Both the position numbers and the translations under genes were made by a program. Positions 44,076 to 52,273 of a stretch of DNA of 64,000 nucleotides are shown one piece after another (positions within the stretch are counted from its first letter, which is position 1; every line of letters starts with the position of its first letter). This stretch comes from CAVTWS01 sp963732655 (lineage in GTDB: Bacteria; Actinomycetota; Acidimicrobiia; Acidimicrobiales; SHLQ01), in assembly GCA_963732655.1 (NCBI GenBank), contig CAVTAI010000013.1, positions 248,001-312,000 of the forward strand, given 5' to 3'. The notes below the pieces were generated by a model. It worked only from the letters and a program-made list of their open reading frames with translations. It was not told where the DNA came from and ran no database searches.

Positions 44076-45195
44076 CTCCCCAGAAGAAGCCGAGTTCCGG
44101 GCTCGCCTCCGTGAATGGCTCGTGCACAACAACCCCGGGCTGCCCGCCTCGTCCACGGACGACGAGTACTGGACCCACCAGGCCGAGTGGCACCAGGCCC
44201 TGTTCGATGCCGGCTTCTTCGCCCTCACCTGGCCGAAGAAGTGGGGCGGGCACGAGCTGCCACACGTCTTCGAGGTCATCGTCGACGACGAGCTGGCCCG
44301 CGCCGGAACGCCTCCCAAACCCAGCCTCGGCTACCTGGTCCAAGGCATCTCCCGGTTCGGCGGCGCCGAGCTCTGCGACCGCTTCATCCCCGGCCTCATC
44401 AACGGCCGTGACCGCTGGTGCCAGGGTTTCAGCGAGCCCGACGCGGGATCCGATCTGGCATCGCTGCGTACCACCGCCACCCGCGACGGCGACGAGTTCG
44501 TCATCGAGGGCCACAAGATCTGGACCAGCTACTCGGACGTGGCCGACTGGTGCCTTCTCCTGGCCCGAACCGACGGTGATGTCCCCAAGCACAAGGGCAT
44601 CAGTGCGTTCGCGGTGCCGATGCATCAGCCCGGCATCGAGCAGCGCCCCCTCCAGATGATCAATGGCGTGAGCAACGAGTTCGGCCAGGTGCTCTTCGAC
44701 GGTGCCCGGGTACCGGCCGCCAACATGATCGGCGAACCGGGTCAAGGCTGGCCGCTCGCCATGACCATCGTGTCGTTCGAGCGCGAGCCGGCCGAGCTCG
44801 GCTACGTGGCTCGCTACCGCAAAACGGTCAAGCAGCTCGAGGCCAAGGTGAAGGCCGAGCCGCAGCGGTTCCGGCCCCAGCAGGCCCATGATCTGGCGTG
44901 GGCGCACGTGCAGGCGGAGATGTTGCGACTCCACGTGTCCCGGCGCCTGTCCGAGCGCCACGATCACCCCGATGCCGGGTCCGACGGCTCGATCGACAAG
45001 ATGCTGATGACCTGGGTCGAACAAGAGGTGGGCAGCGTCGCTCTCGACCTGGCCGGCGATCGTGGCGTCCCCGGGGCTGACGACTCCTGGCTCAAGACGT
45101 ACCTCTACAGCCGTGCTCAGAGCGTCATGGGCGGGACTGCGCAGATCCAGCGCAACATCATCGCCGGACGCATCCTCGGCCTACCGGCCGGTTGA
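44062..45195 (+). CDS. Acyl-CoA dehydrogenase, partner subunit of the second pair
   Basis: This protein of about 377 residues begins at TTG 44062 (LDFHDSPEEAEFRARLREWL), inside the upstream gene. FAD-binding motifs are intact: WCQGFSEPDAGSDLASLRTT near 115 and GHKIWTSYSDVADWCLLLART. The end SVMGGTAQIQRNIIAGRILG is the FAD dimer motif. It lacks the Glu at the catalytic position of the partner, as expected for an alpha2beta2 enzyme. The TTG start is inferred from the N-terminal homology; a frame extending further upstream lies in the previous gene. Confidence 0.86.
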   Translation: MDFHDSPEEAEFRARLREWLVHNNPGLPASSTDDEYWTHQAEWHQALFDAGFFALTWPKKWGGHELPHVFEVIVDDELARAGTPPKPSLGYLVQGISRFGGAELCDRFIPGLINGRDRWCQGFSEPDAGSDLASLRTTATRDGDEFVIEGHKIWTSYSDVADWCLLLARTDGDVPKHKGISAFAVPMHQPGIEQRPLQMINGVSNEFGQVLFDGARVPAANMIGEPGQGWPLAMTIVSFEREPAELGYVARYRKTVKQLEAKVKAEPQRFRPQQAHDLAWAHVQAEMLRLHVSRRLSERHDHPDAGSDGSIDKMLMTWVEQEVGSVALDLAGDRGVPGADDSWLKTYLYSRAQSVMGGTAQIQRNIIAGRILGLPAG

Positions 45196-45252
45196 CGCAC
45201 GCCCGGATGTGCGATACCTACCGATGCCCGTGACCACGGGCCGAGGAGTGCC

Positions 45253-46533
45253 ATGACCGACATCGATGCTGTCAACTTCTTCCGTGACGCAGAGATGGTG
45301 TCCGATCCATACCCCTACTACGAGGCCTTGCGAGCCGGGTGCCCGCTGCGCCGCGAACCCCACCACGGCGTGGTCATGGTGACGGGTTACGACGAAGCGG
45401 CCGCCATCTACAACGACACCGAGCGCTTCTCGTCGTGCACCGCCGTGACCGGTCCGTTCCCCGGGTTCCCCGTGCCGCTCGTAGGTGACGACGTGAGCGA
45501 GCTGATCGCCCTCCATCGTGACGAGCTCCCGTTCAGCGATCAGCTGCCCGCCATGGACCCACCCGCGCACACCGATCACCGTGCGCTCCTGATGCGACTG
45601 ATCACCCCCAAGCGGCTCAAGGAGAACGAGTCGTTCATCTGGCGCCTCGCTGACCGTCAGCTCGACGGTTTCCTGGCCAACGGCGGCGGCGAGTACATCG
45701 CTGAGTTCGCCACCCCGTACGCCATGCTTGTCATCGCTGATCTTCTCGGCGTGCCCGAGGCCGACCATCCCCGATTCACCGAGGCCTTGCTCGAACGTCC
45801 CCATGAGGGCGGCATCGGCAGCACCGGCGACGACACCTTGGGTCACTCGCCGTTGGCCTACCTGTACGAGCGCTTCACCGACTACGTCGAGGACCGCCGG
45901 CGATCCCCGCGCGACGACGTCCTGACCGGGCTGGCGTCGGCCACCTTTCCCGACGGCTCGACCCCTGAGGTCATCGATGTCGTCCGGGTGGCCTCGAACC
46001 TGTTCGCCGCTGGTCAGGAGACGACGGTGCGGCTCCTCAGCGCCGCGGTTCAGCGCCTGGCCGAGGACGGCGATCTCCAGGACCGGTTGCGAGCAGATCG
46101 TGCGCTCATCCCGAACTTCGTGGAGGAGATGCTGCGCTACGAGAGCCCGGTGAAGGGCGACTTCCGTCTCTCGAAGGTGCCGGTCACGATCGGCGGGGTC
46201 GACCTCCCGGCCGGCACGACGGTCATGTTGCTCAACGCCGCCGCCAACCGGGATCCTCGACGGTTCGAGGACCCGGCGACGTTCGACCCCACGCGGGCCA
46301 ATGCCCGCCAGCACATGTCCTTCGGGCGAGGGGTGCACACGTGCCCCGGCGCCCCGCTCGCCCGCACGGAGGCCCAGATCAGCATCCAGCGGCTGCTCGA
46401 GCGCACGTCGGCCATCGGGCTGTCCGAGGAGCACCACGGTCCTGCGGATGCCCGCCGGTTCCAGTACGTGCCGACGTTCATCTTCCGCGGTCTGACCCGG
46501 CTGCACGTGGAGCTGACCCCGGTGGCCGGTTGA
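45253..46533 (+). CDS. Cytochrome P450
   Basis: This 426-residue soluble bacterial P450 has an I-helix oxygen groove (ASNLFAAGQETTVRLL), the K-helix E-x2-R (FVEEMLRYESP), and the heme loop FGRGVHTCPGAPLAR with Cys364 as axial ligand. It inserts oxygen into an unactivated C-H bond. The following gene is its likely ferredoxin, joined by a TGATG overlap. Relatives with such ferredoxins include steroid, terpene and alkane hydroxylases. Start ATG 45253, after an AGGAGTGCC Shine-Dalgarno. It sits in the same direction after the acyl-CoA dehydrogenase pair, so it could start degradation of the same compound. Confidence 0.93.
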   Translation: MTDIDAVNFFRDAEMVSDPYPYYEALRAGCPLRREPHHGVVMVTGYDEAAAIYNDTERFSSCTAVTGPFPGFPVPLVGDDVSELIALHRDELPFSDQLPAMDPPAHTDHRALLMRLITPKRLKENESFIWRLADRQLDGFLANGGGEYIAEFATPYAMLVIADLLGVPEADHPRFTEALLERPHEGGIGSTGDDTLGHSPLAYLYERFTDYVEDRRRSPRDDVLTGLASATFPDGSTPEVIDVVRVASNLFAAGQETTVRLLSAAVQRLAEDGDLQDRLRADRALIPNFVEEMLRYESPVKGDFRLSKVPVTIGGVDLPAGTTVMLLNAAANRDPRRFEDPATFDPTRANARQHMSFGRGVHTCPGAPLARTEAQISIQRLLERTSAIGLSEEHHGPADARRFQYVPTFIFRGLTRLHVELTPVAG

Positions 46534-46721
46534 TGAAGGCGAGCGTCGACCCGGATCGGTGCCGAGGCCACGGCATCTGCTGGAGCCTGTGCCCGCAGGT
46601 CTTCGAGTTGACCGACGACGGGTACGCCGTGGTGCTGGGTGACAAGGTGCCCGCACAGCACGAGGGCCGCGTGCGCGAGGCGGTCGGGCAGTGCCCGGAG
46701 CGAGCCATCGCGATCGAGTGA
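46533..46721 (+). CDS. Ferredoxin of the [3Fe-4S] P450 type
   Basis: This 62-residue ferredoxin has cluster ligands Cys10, Cys16, Cys20 and Cys54, with His13 where a fourth Cys would make a [4Fe-4S] cluster (CRGHGICWSLC, and QCPERAI). This is the pattern of P450-reducing [3Fe-4S] ferredoxins. ATG 46533 shares its A with the P450 stop (TGATG), so translation is coupled and the pair is stoichiometric. A reductase is needed; none is adjacent. Confidence 0.92.
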   Translation: MKASVDPDRCRGHGICWSLCPQVFELTDDGYAVVLGDKVPAQHEGRVREAVGQCPERAIAIE

Positions 46722-46732
46722 GGTCGGATCGG

Positions 46733-46763
46733 TTGACAGCCCGACCCATGGCGATACTACTAT
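46733..46763 (+). promoter_or_regulatory. Putative strong promoter of the LLM gene at 46771
   Basis: TTGACA (46733-46738), a 19-base spacer and TACTAT (46758-46763) lie just before ATG 46771, giving a leaderless or near-leaderless mRNA. Confidence 0.45.
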
Positions 46764-46770
46764 TAGTCCT

Positions 46771-47898
46771 ATGAGGTTCTCGCTGATCTACGAAGCCCAG
46801 ACGGCCATCGTCTCCCCCGAGGCCGACCACCAGATGTTCCACGACATCGTGGAGCAGAGCCTGCTGGCCGAGTCGGTCGGCTTCGACATCATCTGGGCGG
46901 TCGAGCACACCGCGTTGACGAAGTACGCCCACATGAGCGCGCCCGAGACGTTCCTGGCGTTCCTGGCCGGGCGCACCACGACCATCCATGTCGGTCACGG
47001 TGTGGTGTGCCTGCCGCCCCACATGAACCATCCGGTCAAGGTGGCCGAGCGCATCGCCACGCTCGACCTCCTCTCGCAGGGTCGGCTCCACTTCGGCATG
47101 GGCAAGGGCGGCACCCAGCAGGAGGCGGGCACCTTCGGGTACAACCTCGACGACCTGCGTCCGATGATCGACGAGTCGATGTACCTCATCCCGAAGATCC
47201 TGGCCACGGGCGAGGTCGAGCACGACGGCCAGTTCACCCAGATCCCGTACCGTCCGGTGCACCCCCGCTGCTACCAGCAGCCGCACCCACCGCTCTACCT
47301 GGCCTGTACGAACGATCCGTCGCTCGAACAGGCGGGACTGCGGGGCATCGGCGGCCTGGTCCTCGGCTTCGGCGGGCCCGAGGAGGTGGCCCGCAAGAAC
47401 GCCATCTATCGCGACGCCTGGTCACGCCGCACCCCAGAGACCCAGGTCGGGTTCTCGCCGAACCAGCACTTGTCCGCCTTGTGCCCGGCGATCGTGCTGG
47501 ACGACGGTCGGGAGGCTCGGCGGATCGGCCTGCGAGGTCAGCGGTTCTTCATGGAGTCGATCTCGCACTGGTCGTCCGGCGGCGCCATGCCGCTCCCGGA
47601 TCCCGATACGTGGCCCGACGACCTGTTCGAAGCCCAGACCCAGGACGGCACCGCCATCGTCAGTGCGCACATCGGTCAGGAAGCGGTCTCGATCGACTTC
47701 TCCGACCCTCGGTTCGCCCTGCTGAACCCGAACCACGCCTACGGCACCGTCGACGACGCCATCGCCTACGTCGAGCGCCTCATCGACGCCGGCGCTGATG
47801 AGGTCATGTTCATCTGCCAGATGGGGACCGTGCCGCAGTGGGCGTGCCTGGAGACGATCCGCAACCTGGGCGAACACGTCATCCCCAAGTTCCGGTGA
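46771..47898 (+). CDS. LLM-class flavin-dependent oxidoreductase (alkane monooxygenase-like)
   Basis: This 375-residue luciferase-like barrel begins MRFSLIYEAQTAIVSPEADH. Motifs include VGFDIIWAVEHTALTKYAHM, VGHGVVCLPPHMNHPVKVAE and LHFGMGKGGTQQEAGTFGYN, the flavin-phosphate loop. FMN/F420 LLM proteins of this length often act as monooxygenases. ATG 46771 fits the promoter; the longer frame from 46639 overlaps the ferredoxin and is rejected. The PadR gene follows closely, separated by a tandem hairpin repeat that may be its operator. Confidence 0.88.
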   Translation: MRFSLIYEAQTAIVSPEADHQMFHDIVEQSLLAESVGFDIIWAVEHTALTKYAHMSAPETFLAFLAGRTTTIHVGHGVVCLPPHMNHPVKVAERIATLDLLSQGRLHFGMGKGGTQQEAGTFGYNLDDLRPMIDESMYLIPKILATGEVEHDGQFTQIPYRPVHPRCYQQPHPPLYLACTNDPSLEQAGLRGIGGLVLGFGGPEEVARKNAIYRDAWSRRTPETQVGFSPNQHLSALCPAIVLDDGREARRIGLRGQRFFMESISHWSSGGAMPLPDPDTWPDDLFEAQTQDGTAIVSAHIGQEAVSIDFSDPRFALLNPNHAYGTVDDAIAYVERLIDAGADEVMFICQMGTVPQWACLETIRNLGEHVIPKFR

Positions 47899-47909
47899 CC
47901 GACCAGGCC

Positions 47910-48000
47910 GGGTCGGCGTTGCCTGCCGACGGTGTCAGCTGGGTCGGCGTTGCCGCCGACGGTGTCAGCTGGGTCGGCGTTGCCGCCGACGGCGTACGCC
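47910..48000 (+). repeat. Three tandem 30-31-bp hairpin repeats spanning the PadR start
   Basis: Units at 47910-47940 (31 bases, one extra T), 47941-47970 and 47971-48000 share GGGTCGGCGTTGCCGCCGAC. Each contains a 7-bp hairpin GTCGGCG-TTGC-CGCCGAC, with the loop altered in unit 1. The 30-base period keeps the reading frame, so SAGSALPPT is encoded twice at the PadR N-terminus and GTG start codons are duplicated. Confidence 0.85.
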
Positions 48001-48507
48001 GTGCTCGGCACGCTGGCGTTCGGCAAGGAGCTGTCGGGGTACGACATCAAGAAGTGGGCCGATGCCAGCCTCGGCTTCTTCTACTGGTCGCCGGCGCTCA
48101 GCCACATCTATCGCGAGCTGGCGCGTCTCGAGGAGCGTTCGCTGGTCGAGGGGATCGAGGCCGCGCCCGGTCCGCGAAAGCGGCGGGCGTTCCGCATCAC
48201 CGCGGCCGGCCGGGAGGCGCTGGCGGAGTGGGTGGGGCAGTCCGATGGCGAGACCACGGTGCTCAAACATCCGGTGGCACTGCGCCTGTGGCTCGGCCAC
48301 GTGGGGGCCACCGGCTTGCTCGCCGCGTTGTTGCGCGACCACATTGCCGGGGTCGACACACGGCTGGACGAGCTCGATCGGAGCATCGAGCACTCCCGGA
48401 GCGACCCGACGATGCGGTACCCGAATGCCGTTCTACGGTGGGCGCGGCTGGTCCACGACGCTGATCGAGCGGGCGCGGTGGCGCTGCTCGCCGAGATCGA
48501 GTCCTGA
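47932..48507 (+). CDS. PadR-family transcriptional regulator
   Basis: This regulator of up to 191 residues has the PadR winged helix (TAYAVLGTLAFGKELSGYDI; SHIYRELARLEERSLVEG) and the Vir C-terminal dimer domain (ALRLWLGHVGATGLLAALLR). The start is ambiguous: GTG 47932, GTG 47962 or TTG 47977 all fit, because the start region lies in a tandem repeat. TTG 47977 would give the family-like LPPTAYAVLG opening. PadR proteins repress detoxification or aromatic-acid genes, often their own neighbours; the LLM gene upstream is a likely target. Confidence 0.88.
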   Translation: MSAGSALPPTVSAGSALPPTAYAVLGTLAFGKELSGYDIKKWADASLGFFYWSPALSHIYRELARLEERSLVEGIEAAPGPRKRRAFRITAAGREALAEWVGQSDGETTVLKHPVALRLWLGHVGATGLLAALLRDHIAGVDTRLDELDRSIEHSRSDPTMRYPNAVLRWARLVHDADRAGAVALLAEIES

Positions 48508-48565
48508 CGCCGACACGTCGGCAGCCCGGGCTCAGAAGCCGGGAAGCCGGGCGTAGAGACGGGGC

Positions 48566-48856
48566 TCAGAGACCGTTGATGATCACCGCGTTGCAGACCG
48601 AGGCGGCCTGACGGAGTTTGACCGCGGCCTGGTACTCGGGCGAGTCGTACCAGGCGTGGGCGGCCTCGACCGATTCGAACTCCAGCATGACCGTCTGGTT
48701 GCCGTGCCACTCTCCCTCGAGGACCTCGACGTTCTGGTCGACCGCGCACACGCCGGCGCCGCTGGTGCCGATGGTCGGCCCGGCCGCCTTCATGTAGGCC
48801 GCCATGCCCTCCGGGTCATGGATCGCTTCGGTCACGAGGACATAGGCCTTGGGCAT
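48566..48856 (-). CDS. DUF1330 family protein
   Basis: This 96-residue ferredoxin-like alpha/beta-barrel-type protein starts MPKAYVLVTEAIHDPEGMAA. It has the DUF1330 landmarks EVLEGEWHGNQTVMLEFES and AWYDSPEYQAAVKLRQ. Function is unknown; members may be small-molecule isomerases or monooxygenase-like barrels. ATG 48856 has GGAG eight bases upstream. It stands between the PadR gene and a divergent broken acyl-CoA synthetase. Confidence 0.88.
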   Translation of the reverse strand: MPKAYVLVTEAIHDPEGMAAYMKAAGPTIGTSGAGVCAVDQNVEVLEGEWHGNQTVMLEFESVEAAHAWYDSPEYQAAVKLRQAASVCNAVIINGL

Positions 48857-48999
48857 GGGGGTCTCCTGTGATGCTCGGTTGTGCGGCGCCGAACGTTACC
48901 GTCTCGGCTACGACGGACTCGCCACCGCGTCGGCGGCCTGTCGACCCGACCTCCCGAGATGTGAGCGGGAACGTGCCGCTTGAGTACGGTGTCGAACCG

Positions 49000-50454
49000 A
49001 TGACCAGCATCCCGGCCCGCATCCTGGAGCTCGCAGCCACCCGAGGCCCCGAGACCGTGTTCACCCATCTCTCGATCGACGGTGGCGAGAGCGCGTTCAC
49101 CTGGGCCGAGCTCCACGAACGATCGAACCAGGTGGCCGTCGCGCTCGGCCGAGCGCGGCCTCGGCTTCGGCGACCGCCTGGGCCTGGGGTTACGCAACTC
49201 CCCGCAGTTCGTCTTCTGCGTGCTCGCCGCGTGGAAGCTCGGCGCCGTGCCCATCCCGATCCGATGGGACGTCCCCGACTGGGAGTTGGACCGTTTGCGG
49301 GAGGTCGTCGATCCCCGCATCTACATCAGCGGCGACGACCTCGGCTGGATCGACGCGTCAGTCGAGCTCGATGCCTCGGACCTCCCGGACGTCACCTCGC
49401 CGTGCCTCAACGGGATCTGCAGCAGCGGCTCGACGGGCACGCCCAAGGTCATCGTCAGCGAACGGACAGCCGAGTACGACGCCCCTGTTCGAGCGTGCCG
49501 TTCATGGAGGCCTGGGCGCCGGTGCCGCGGCCCCAGCGCATCCTCACGCTGGCACCGATGTACCACACGAACGGGTTCGCCACGCTCTTCAGCCTGCTCA
49601 CCGCCGACGATCTGGTCGTCGTCGAAAAGTTCGACGCCGCCCGGGTCGTCGATGCGATCGAGCGGCATCGCATCACCACGTTCACCGCCACCCCGACGAT
49701 GCTGCAGCGCATCGCGGACCTCCCCGACATCGACTCCCGGGACCTGTCGAGCCTGGTGTTCATGCTCCAAGGGGCGGCCCCGATGCCGCCGTCACTGGTA
49801 TATCGCTGGGACCAACTGATCGGCGCCGACCGCATCGTGATGGTCGTACGGCATGACCGAGGGGCTCGGTCTGACCGCGCTCCGGGGCGACGAGTGGATG
49901 GCGCACCCGGGCAGTGTCGGGCGCGGCTGCCGCGAGCACCGAGGTCAAGATCCTCGACTCGAACCTCAACGAGGTGCCGAACGGCCAGATCGGCGAGATC
50001 TTCCTGCGGTCGGGCCAGTACGGCGGCCACCGATACCTGGGCGAGGCGCCCTCACTCCCGATGACGGCGGACGGCTTCCAGACCGTCGGCGACATGGGCT
50101 ACGTCGACGACGACGGCTTTCTCTACCTGGTCGATCGACGCGTCGACATGATCATCACCGGCGGCGCGAACGTGTTCCCGGCCGAAGTCGAGCACGCCCT
50201 GATCGATCACCCGGCGATCGCCGATGTCGTCGTCATCGGCCTCGCGGACCCGGAGTGGGGACGCCGGGTCCACGCCGATCATCGAGCCTGCCGATCCGGC
50301 CGCCCCGCCCGCCACCGACGAGGTGATCGCCTACGCCAAGAGCCGGCTCGCTCCCTACAAGGTGCCCAAGACGGTGGAGATCGTCGAGGTCATCCCGCGC
50401 AGCGAGGCGACGAAGGTCAACCGGCGAGCGATGATCGACGCCCGCGGCGGCTGA
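49000..50454 (+). pseudogene. AMP-dependent acyl-CoA synthetase, multiply frameshifted
   Basis: Fragments in three frames form one ligase of about 485 residues. They run from ATG 49000 (MTSIPARILELAATRGPETV) to ERGLGFGDRLGLGLRNSPQF, LNGICSSGSTGTPKVIVSE (the P-loop), RILTLAPMYHTNGFATLFSL, MTEGLGLTALRGDEWMA, VGDMGYVDDDGFLYLVDRR and VEVIPRSEATKVNRRAMIDA, where the catalytic Lys sits in TKVNR. At least five indels are needed. The order of motifs is normal, so no large piece is missing. It was probably an acyl- or aryl-CoA ligase of the surrounding pathway. Clustered lesions argue for decay more than isolated error. Confidence 0.75.
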
Positions 50455-50493
50455 GCGTCAGCACGGCTGAAGGTTCAGCGCGGCTGAGCGGCC

Positions 50494-51333
50494 TCAGGTG
50501 AGCAGGGCCGGAGCCAGCGCCCGCCAGGTGTCCTGGGCCGACATGCCCGGGACACCGACGGCCTGGATGCAGACGTGATCGGCGCCCGCCTGGCGGTGGG
50601 CCTCGACCCGCTCGCGGATAGCGGTGTCGTCGCCCCAGGCGAACAGGGCATCGATCAGCCGGTCGCTGCGGGTGTCGACGTCGTCGTCGGTGAAGCCGAG
50701 CCGTTTCCAGTTGTTCACGTAGTTCGGCAGCAGGCAGTAGTGCTCCAACGCGCCGCGGGCGGCCGTGCGGGCGACCTCAGGATCGGTGGACAGCACGACC
50801 CCCTGCTCGACGTAGAGGCCGCCCGAGCCGAGGATCTCCCGAGCGGTAGCGGTGTGCTCGGGCGTCACGAGGTAGGGGTGGGCGCCATCGGAACGGCGTC
50901 TCGACAGGTCGAGCATCTTGGGGCCGAGCGCGGCCAGGCAGCGGCGCTCGGCCGGCACACTCACATCGTCGAGTTGGTCGAGGAACGCGTTCATGGTGGC
51001 CAGCGGCTTGCCCCATGTCTCGCCGATCAACGGGCCGTGGCTCACCCCCAGACCGAGCATGATCCGGGCCCGATGATCGTCGGAGAGGCCCGCCCACCAT
51101 GTCCCGATGTCGGCCGGTTCCTGCTTCCATATGTTGAGGATGCCGGTCGCCGCGGTGGCCGTGGTGGTGGCGCCGAGCAGGATGTCGAGCGCATCGAGCA
51201 CGGGGCCGCCGATGTCGGGGATCCACAGCGCGGTGTAGCCGAGCGCTTCCAGCTCGGCCGCCGATGCGGCGATCTCGCCCGGGTCGCCGAACCGGAGCTC
51301 GCCGCTCCACACCCCGATGCCGCTCAACGTCAT
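50494..51333 (-). CDS. LLM-class F420-dependent oxidoreductase
   Basis: This 279-residue luciferase-like protein begins MTLSGIGVWSGELRFGDPGE. It has TALWIPDIGGPVLDALDIL, ATGILNIWKQEPADIG, IMLGLGVSHGPLI and AALGPKMLDLSRRRSDGAHP, the pattern of mycobacterial/acidimicrobial F420-dependent LLM proteins. It likely reduces or oxidises a carbonyl with F420. ATG 51333 has AAGGAG seven bases upstream. The longer frame to 51453 has no support. The strong hairpin at 51432-51483 precedes it and should insulate it from the upstream protease gene. Confidence 0.88.
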   Translation of the reverse strand: MTLSGIGVWSGELRFGDPGEIAASAAELEALGYTALWIPDIGGPVLDALDILLGATTTATAATGILNIWKQEPADIGTWWAGLSDDHRARIMLGLGVSHGPLIGETWGKPLATMNAFLDQLDDVSVPAERRCLAALGPKMLDLSRRRSDGAHPYLVTPEHTATAREILGSGGLYVEQGVVLSTDPEVARTAARGALEHYCLLPNYVNNWKRLGFTDDDVDTRSDRLIDALFAWGDDTAIRERVEAHRQAGADHVCIQAVGVPGMSAQDTWRALAPALLT

Positions 51334-51431
51334 GGCCAACTCCTTGGATCTCAGGGAGGTGTCCCCGCTGAGGAGGGGAGAGTAGCCCGCATCTGCAGGG
51401 GTCAACGGCTGTGTTGGGCCCGTCACACCCG

Positions 51432-51483
51432 CGTTCTGGCAGGGAGATTGCACGCTCTGGCGTGCAATCTCCCTGCCAGAACG
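51432..51483. terminator. Perfect 24-bp inverted repeat, strong terminator-like hairpin
   Basis: CGTTCTGGCAGGGAGATTGC begins the left arm (51432-51455) and its exact complement ends at 51483, leaving a 4-base loop TCTG (51456-51459). It lies 54 bases past the protease stop (51538) in the direction of transcription. There is no T tract. Such a long perfect stem may be a terminator or a small repeat element. Confidence 0.7.
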
Positions 51484-51537
51484 GTGGGGTGGGGTGGGTC
51501 GTCGAACAGGAGCCAGTTCGGGAAGACCGGGTCGGGC

Positions 51538-52212
51538 TCAGGGGGAGCAGGGCACGGCCGGCGCGGGCTGAGCGCCGATCGAGTCCAGAATGGGAGCCAG
51601 CAGGGCCAGGTTGGTGGCCCAGGCCCGCGGTTCCTCGCGTCGACTCGAAGCGAACACGAGACCTCCGGCGATGCCGCTCGGCGACACGAGGACCGCGCCG
51701 CTGTTGCCGGGATCGACATCGGCTCGGATCTCGTATCCGGGACGCCGGTGATCGCCCTCGTCGTAGATGTCCGAGATCGAGATGTCGACACGGCGGATGA
51801 TCTCGAACGGTTCCGCCGTCGGCGCTCCGTCGCCGTCGAACGTCACGTAGAACCCCGTCTGCCCGTCAGGGAACGAGCCGATCTCCAGCGGATCGGCGGA
51901 TAGGTCGGGTGCGGAGAGGATGGCGATGTCGTCGACGGTGTCGATGAACACCGGGTGCGCCGCATGGGAGTCACCCAACCGATCGACGACGTCGATCGCG
52001 TCAGCTCCGGCCACGACATGGGCCACCGTCACGACCAGACCGTCGCCCACGACTGCGCCCCCGCCCAGGCTGGGTGCGGTCCGGCATCCCGACGCCCGAA
52101 TCCCGACCGCGGCGTCGAGACCTGGTCGGTGTGCCGTGTCCTCCCGATCCGAACAGCCTGCGGCCCCGGTGACGAGCAGGATGACGGTGCCGAACGTGAG
52201 GAGCCGGTGCAT
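51538..52212 (-). CDS. Trypsin-like serine protease, lipoprotein
   Basis: This 224-residue secreted protease has a type II signal peptide with Cys20 (VTGAAGC) and a chymotrypsin-fold catalytic triad: His65 in VTVAHVV, Asp94/95 in DTVDDIAIL, and Ser171 in DVDPGNSGAVLV. GNSG is the HtrA-like form of the active site. It would be anchored outside the cytoplasmic membrane. Start ATG 52212; the longer frame to 52275 lacks a signal-like start. It is the only gene on its strand before the hairpin and diverges from the fused desaturase at 52274, 62 bases away. Confidence 0.85.
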   Translation of the reverse strand: MHRLLTFGTVILLVTGAAGCSDREDTAHRPGLDAAVGIRASGCRTAPSLGGGAVVGDGLVVTVAHVVAGADAIDVVDRLGDSHAAHPVFIDTVDDIAILSAPDLSADPLEIGSFPDGQTGFYVTFDGDGAPTAEPFEIIRRVDISISDIYDEGDHRRPGYEIRADVDPGNSGAVLVSPSGIAGGLVFASSRREEPRAWATNLALLAPILDSIGAQPAPAVPCSP

Positions 52213-52273
52213 CAGACCTGGCAGGATACGCACTGCCCCGGACGCGCCGAATGACCAGAACGATCGGTACGAC

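Noticed and set aside
47910..48000. CRISPR array
   Set aside because: The repeat units are contiguous without spacers and partly coding.
51432..51483. Insertion-sequence terminal repeats
   Set aside because: The arms are only four bases apart with nothing between; no transposase nearby.
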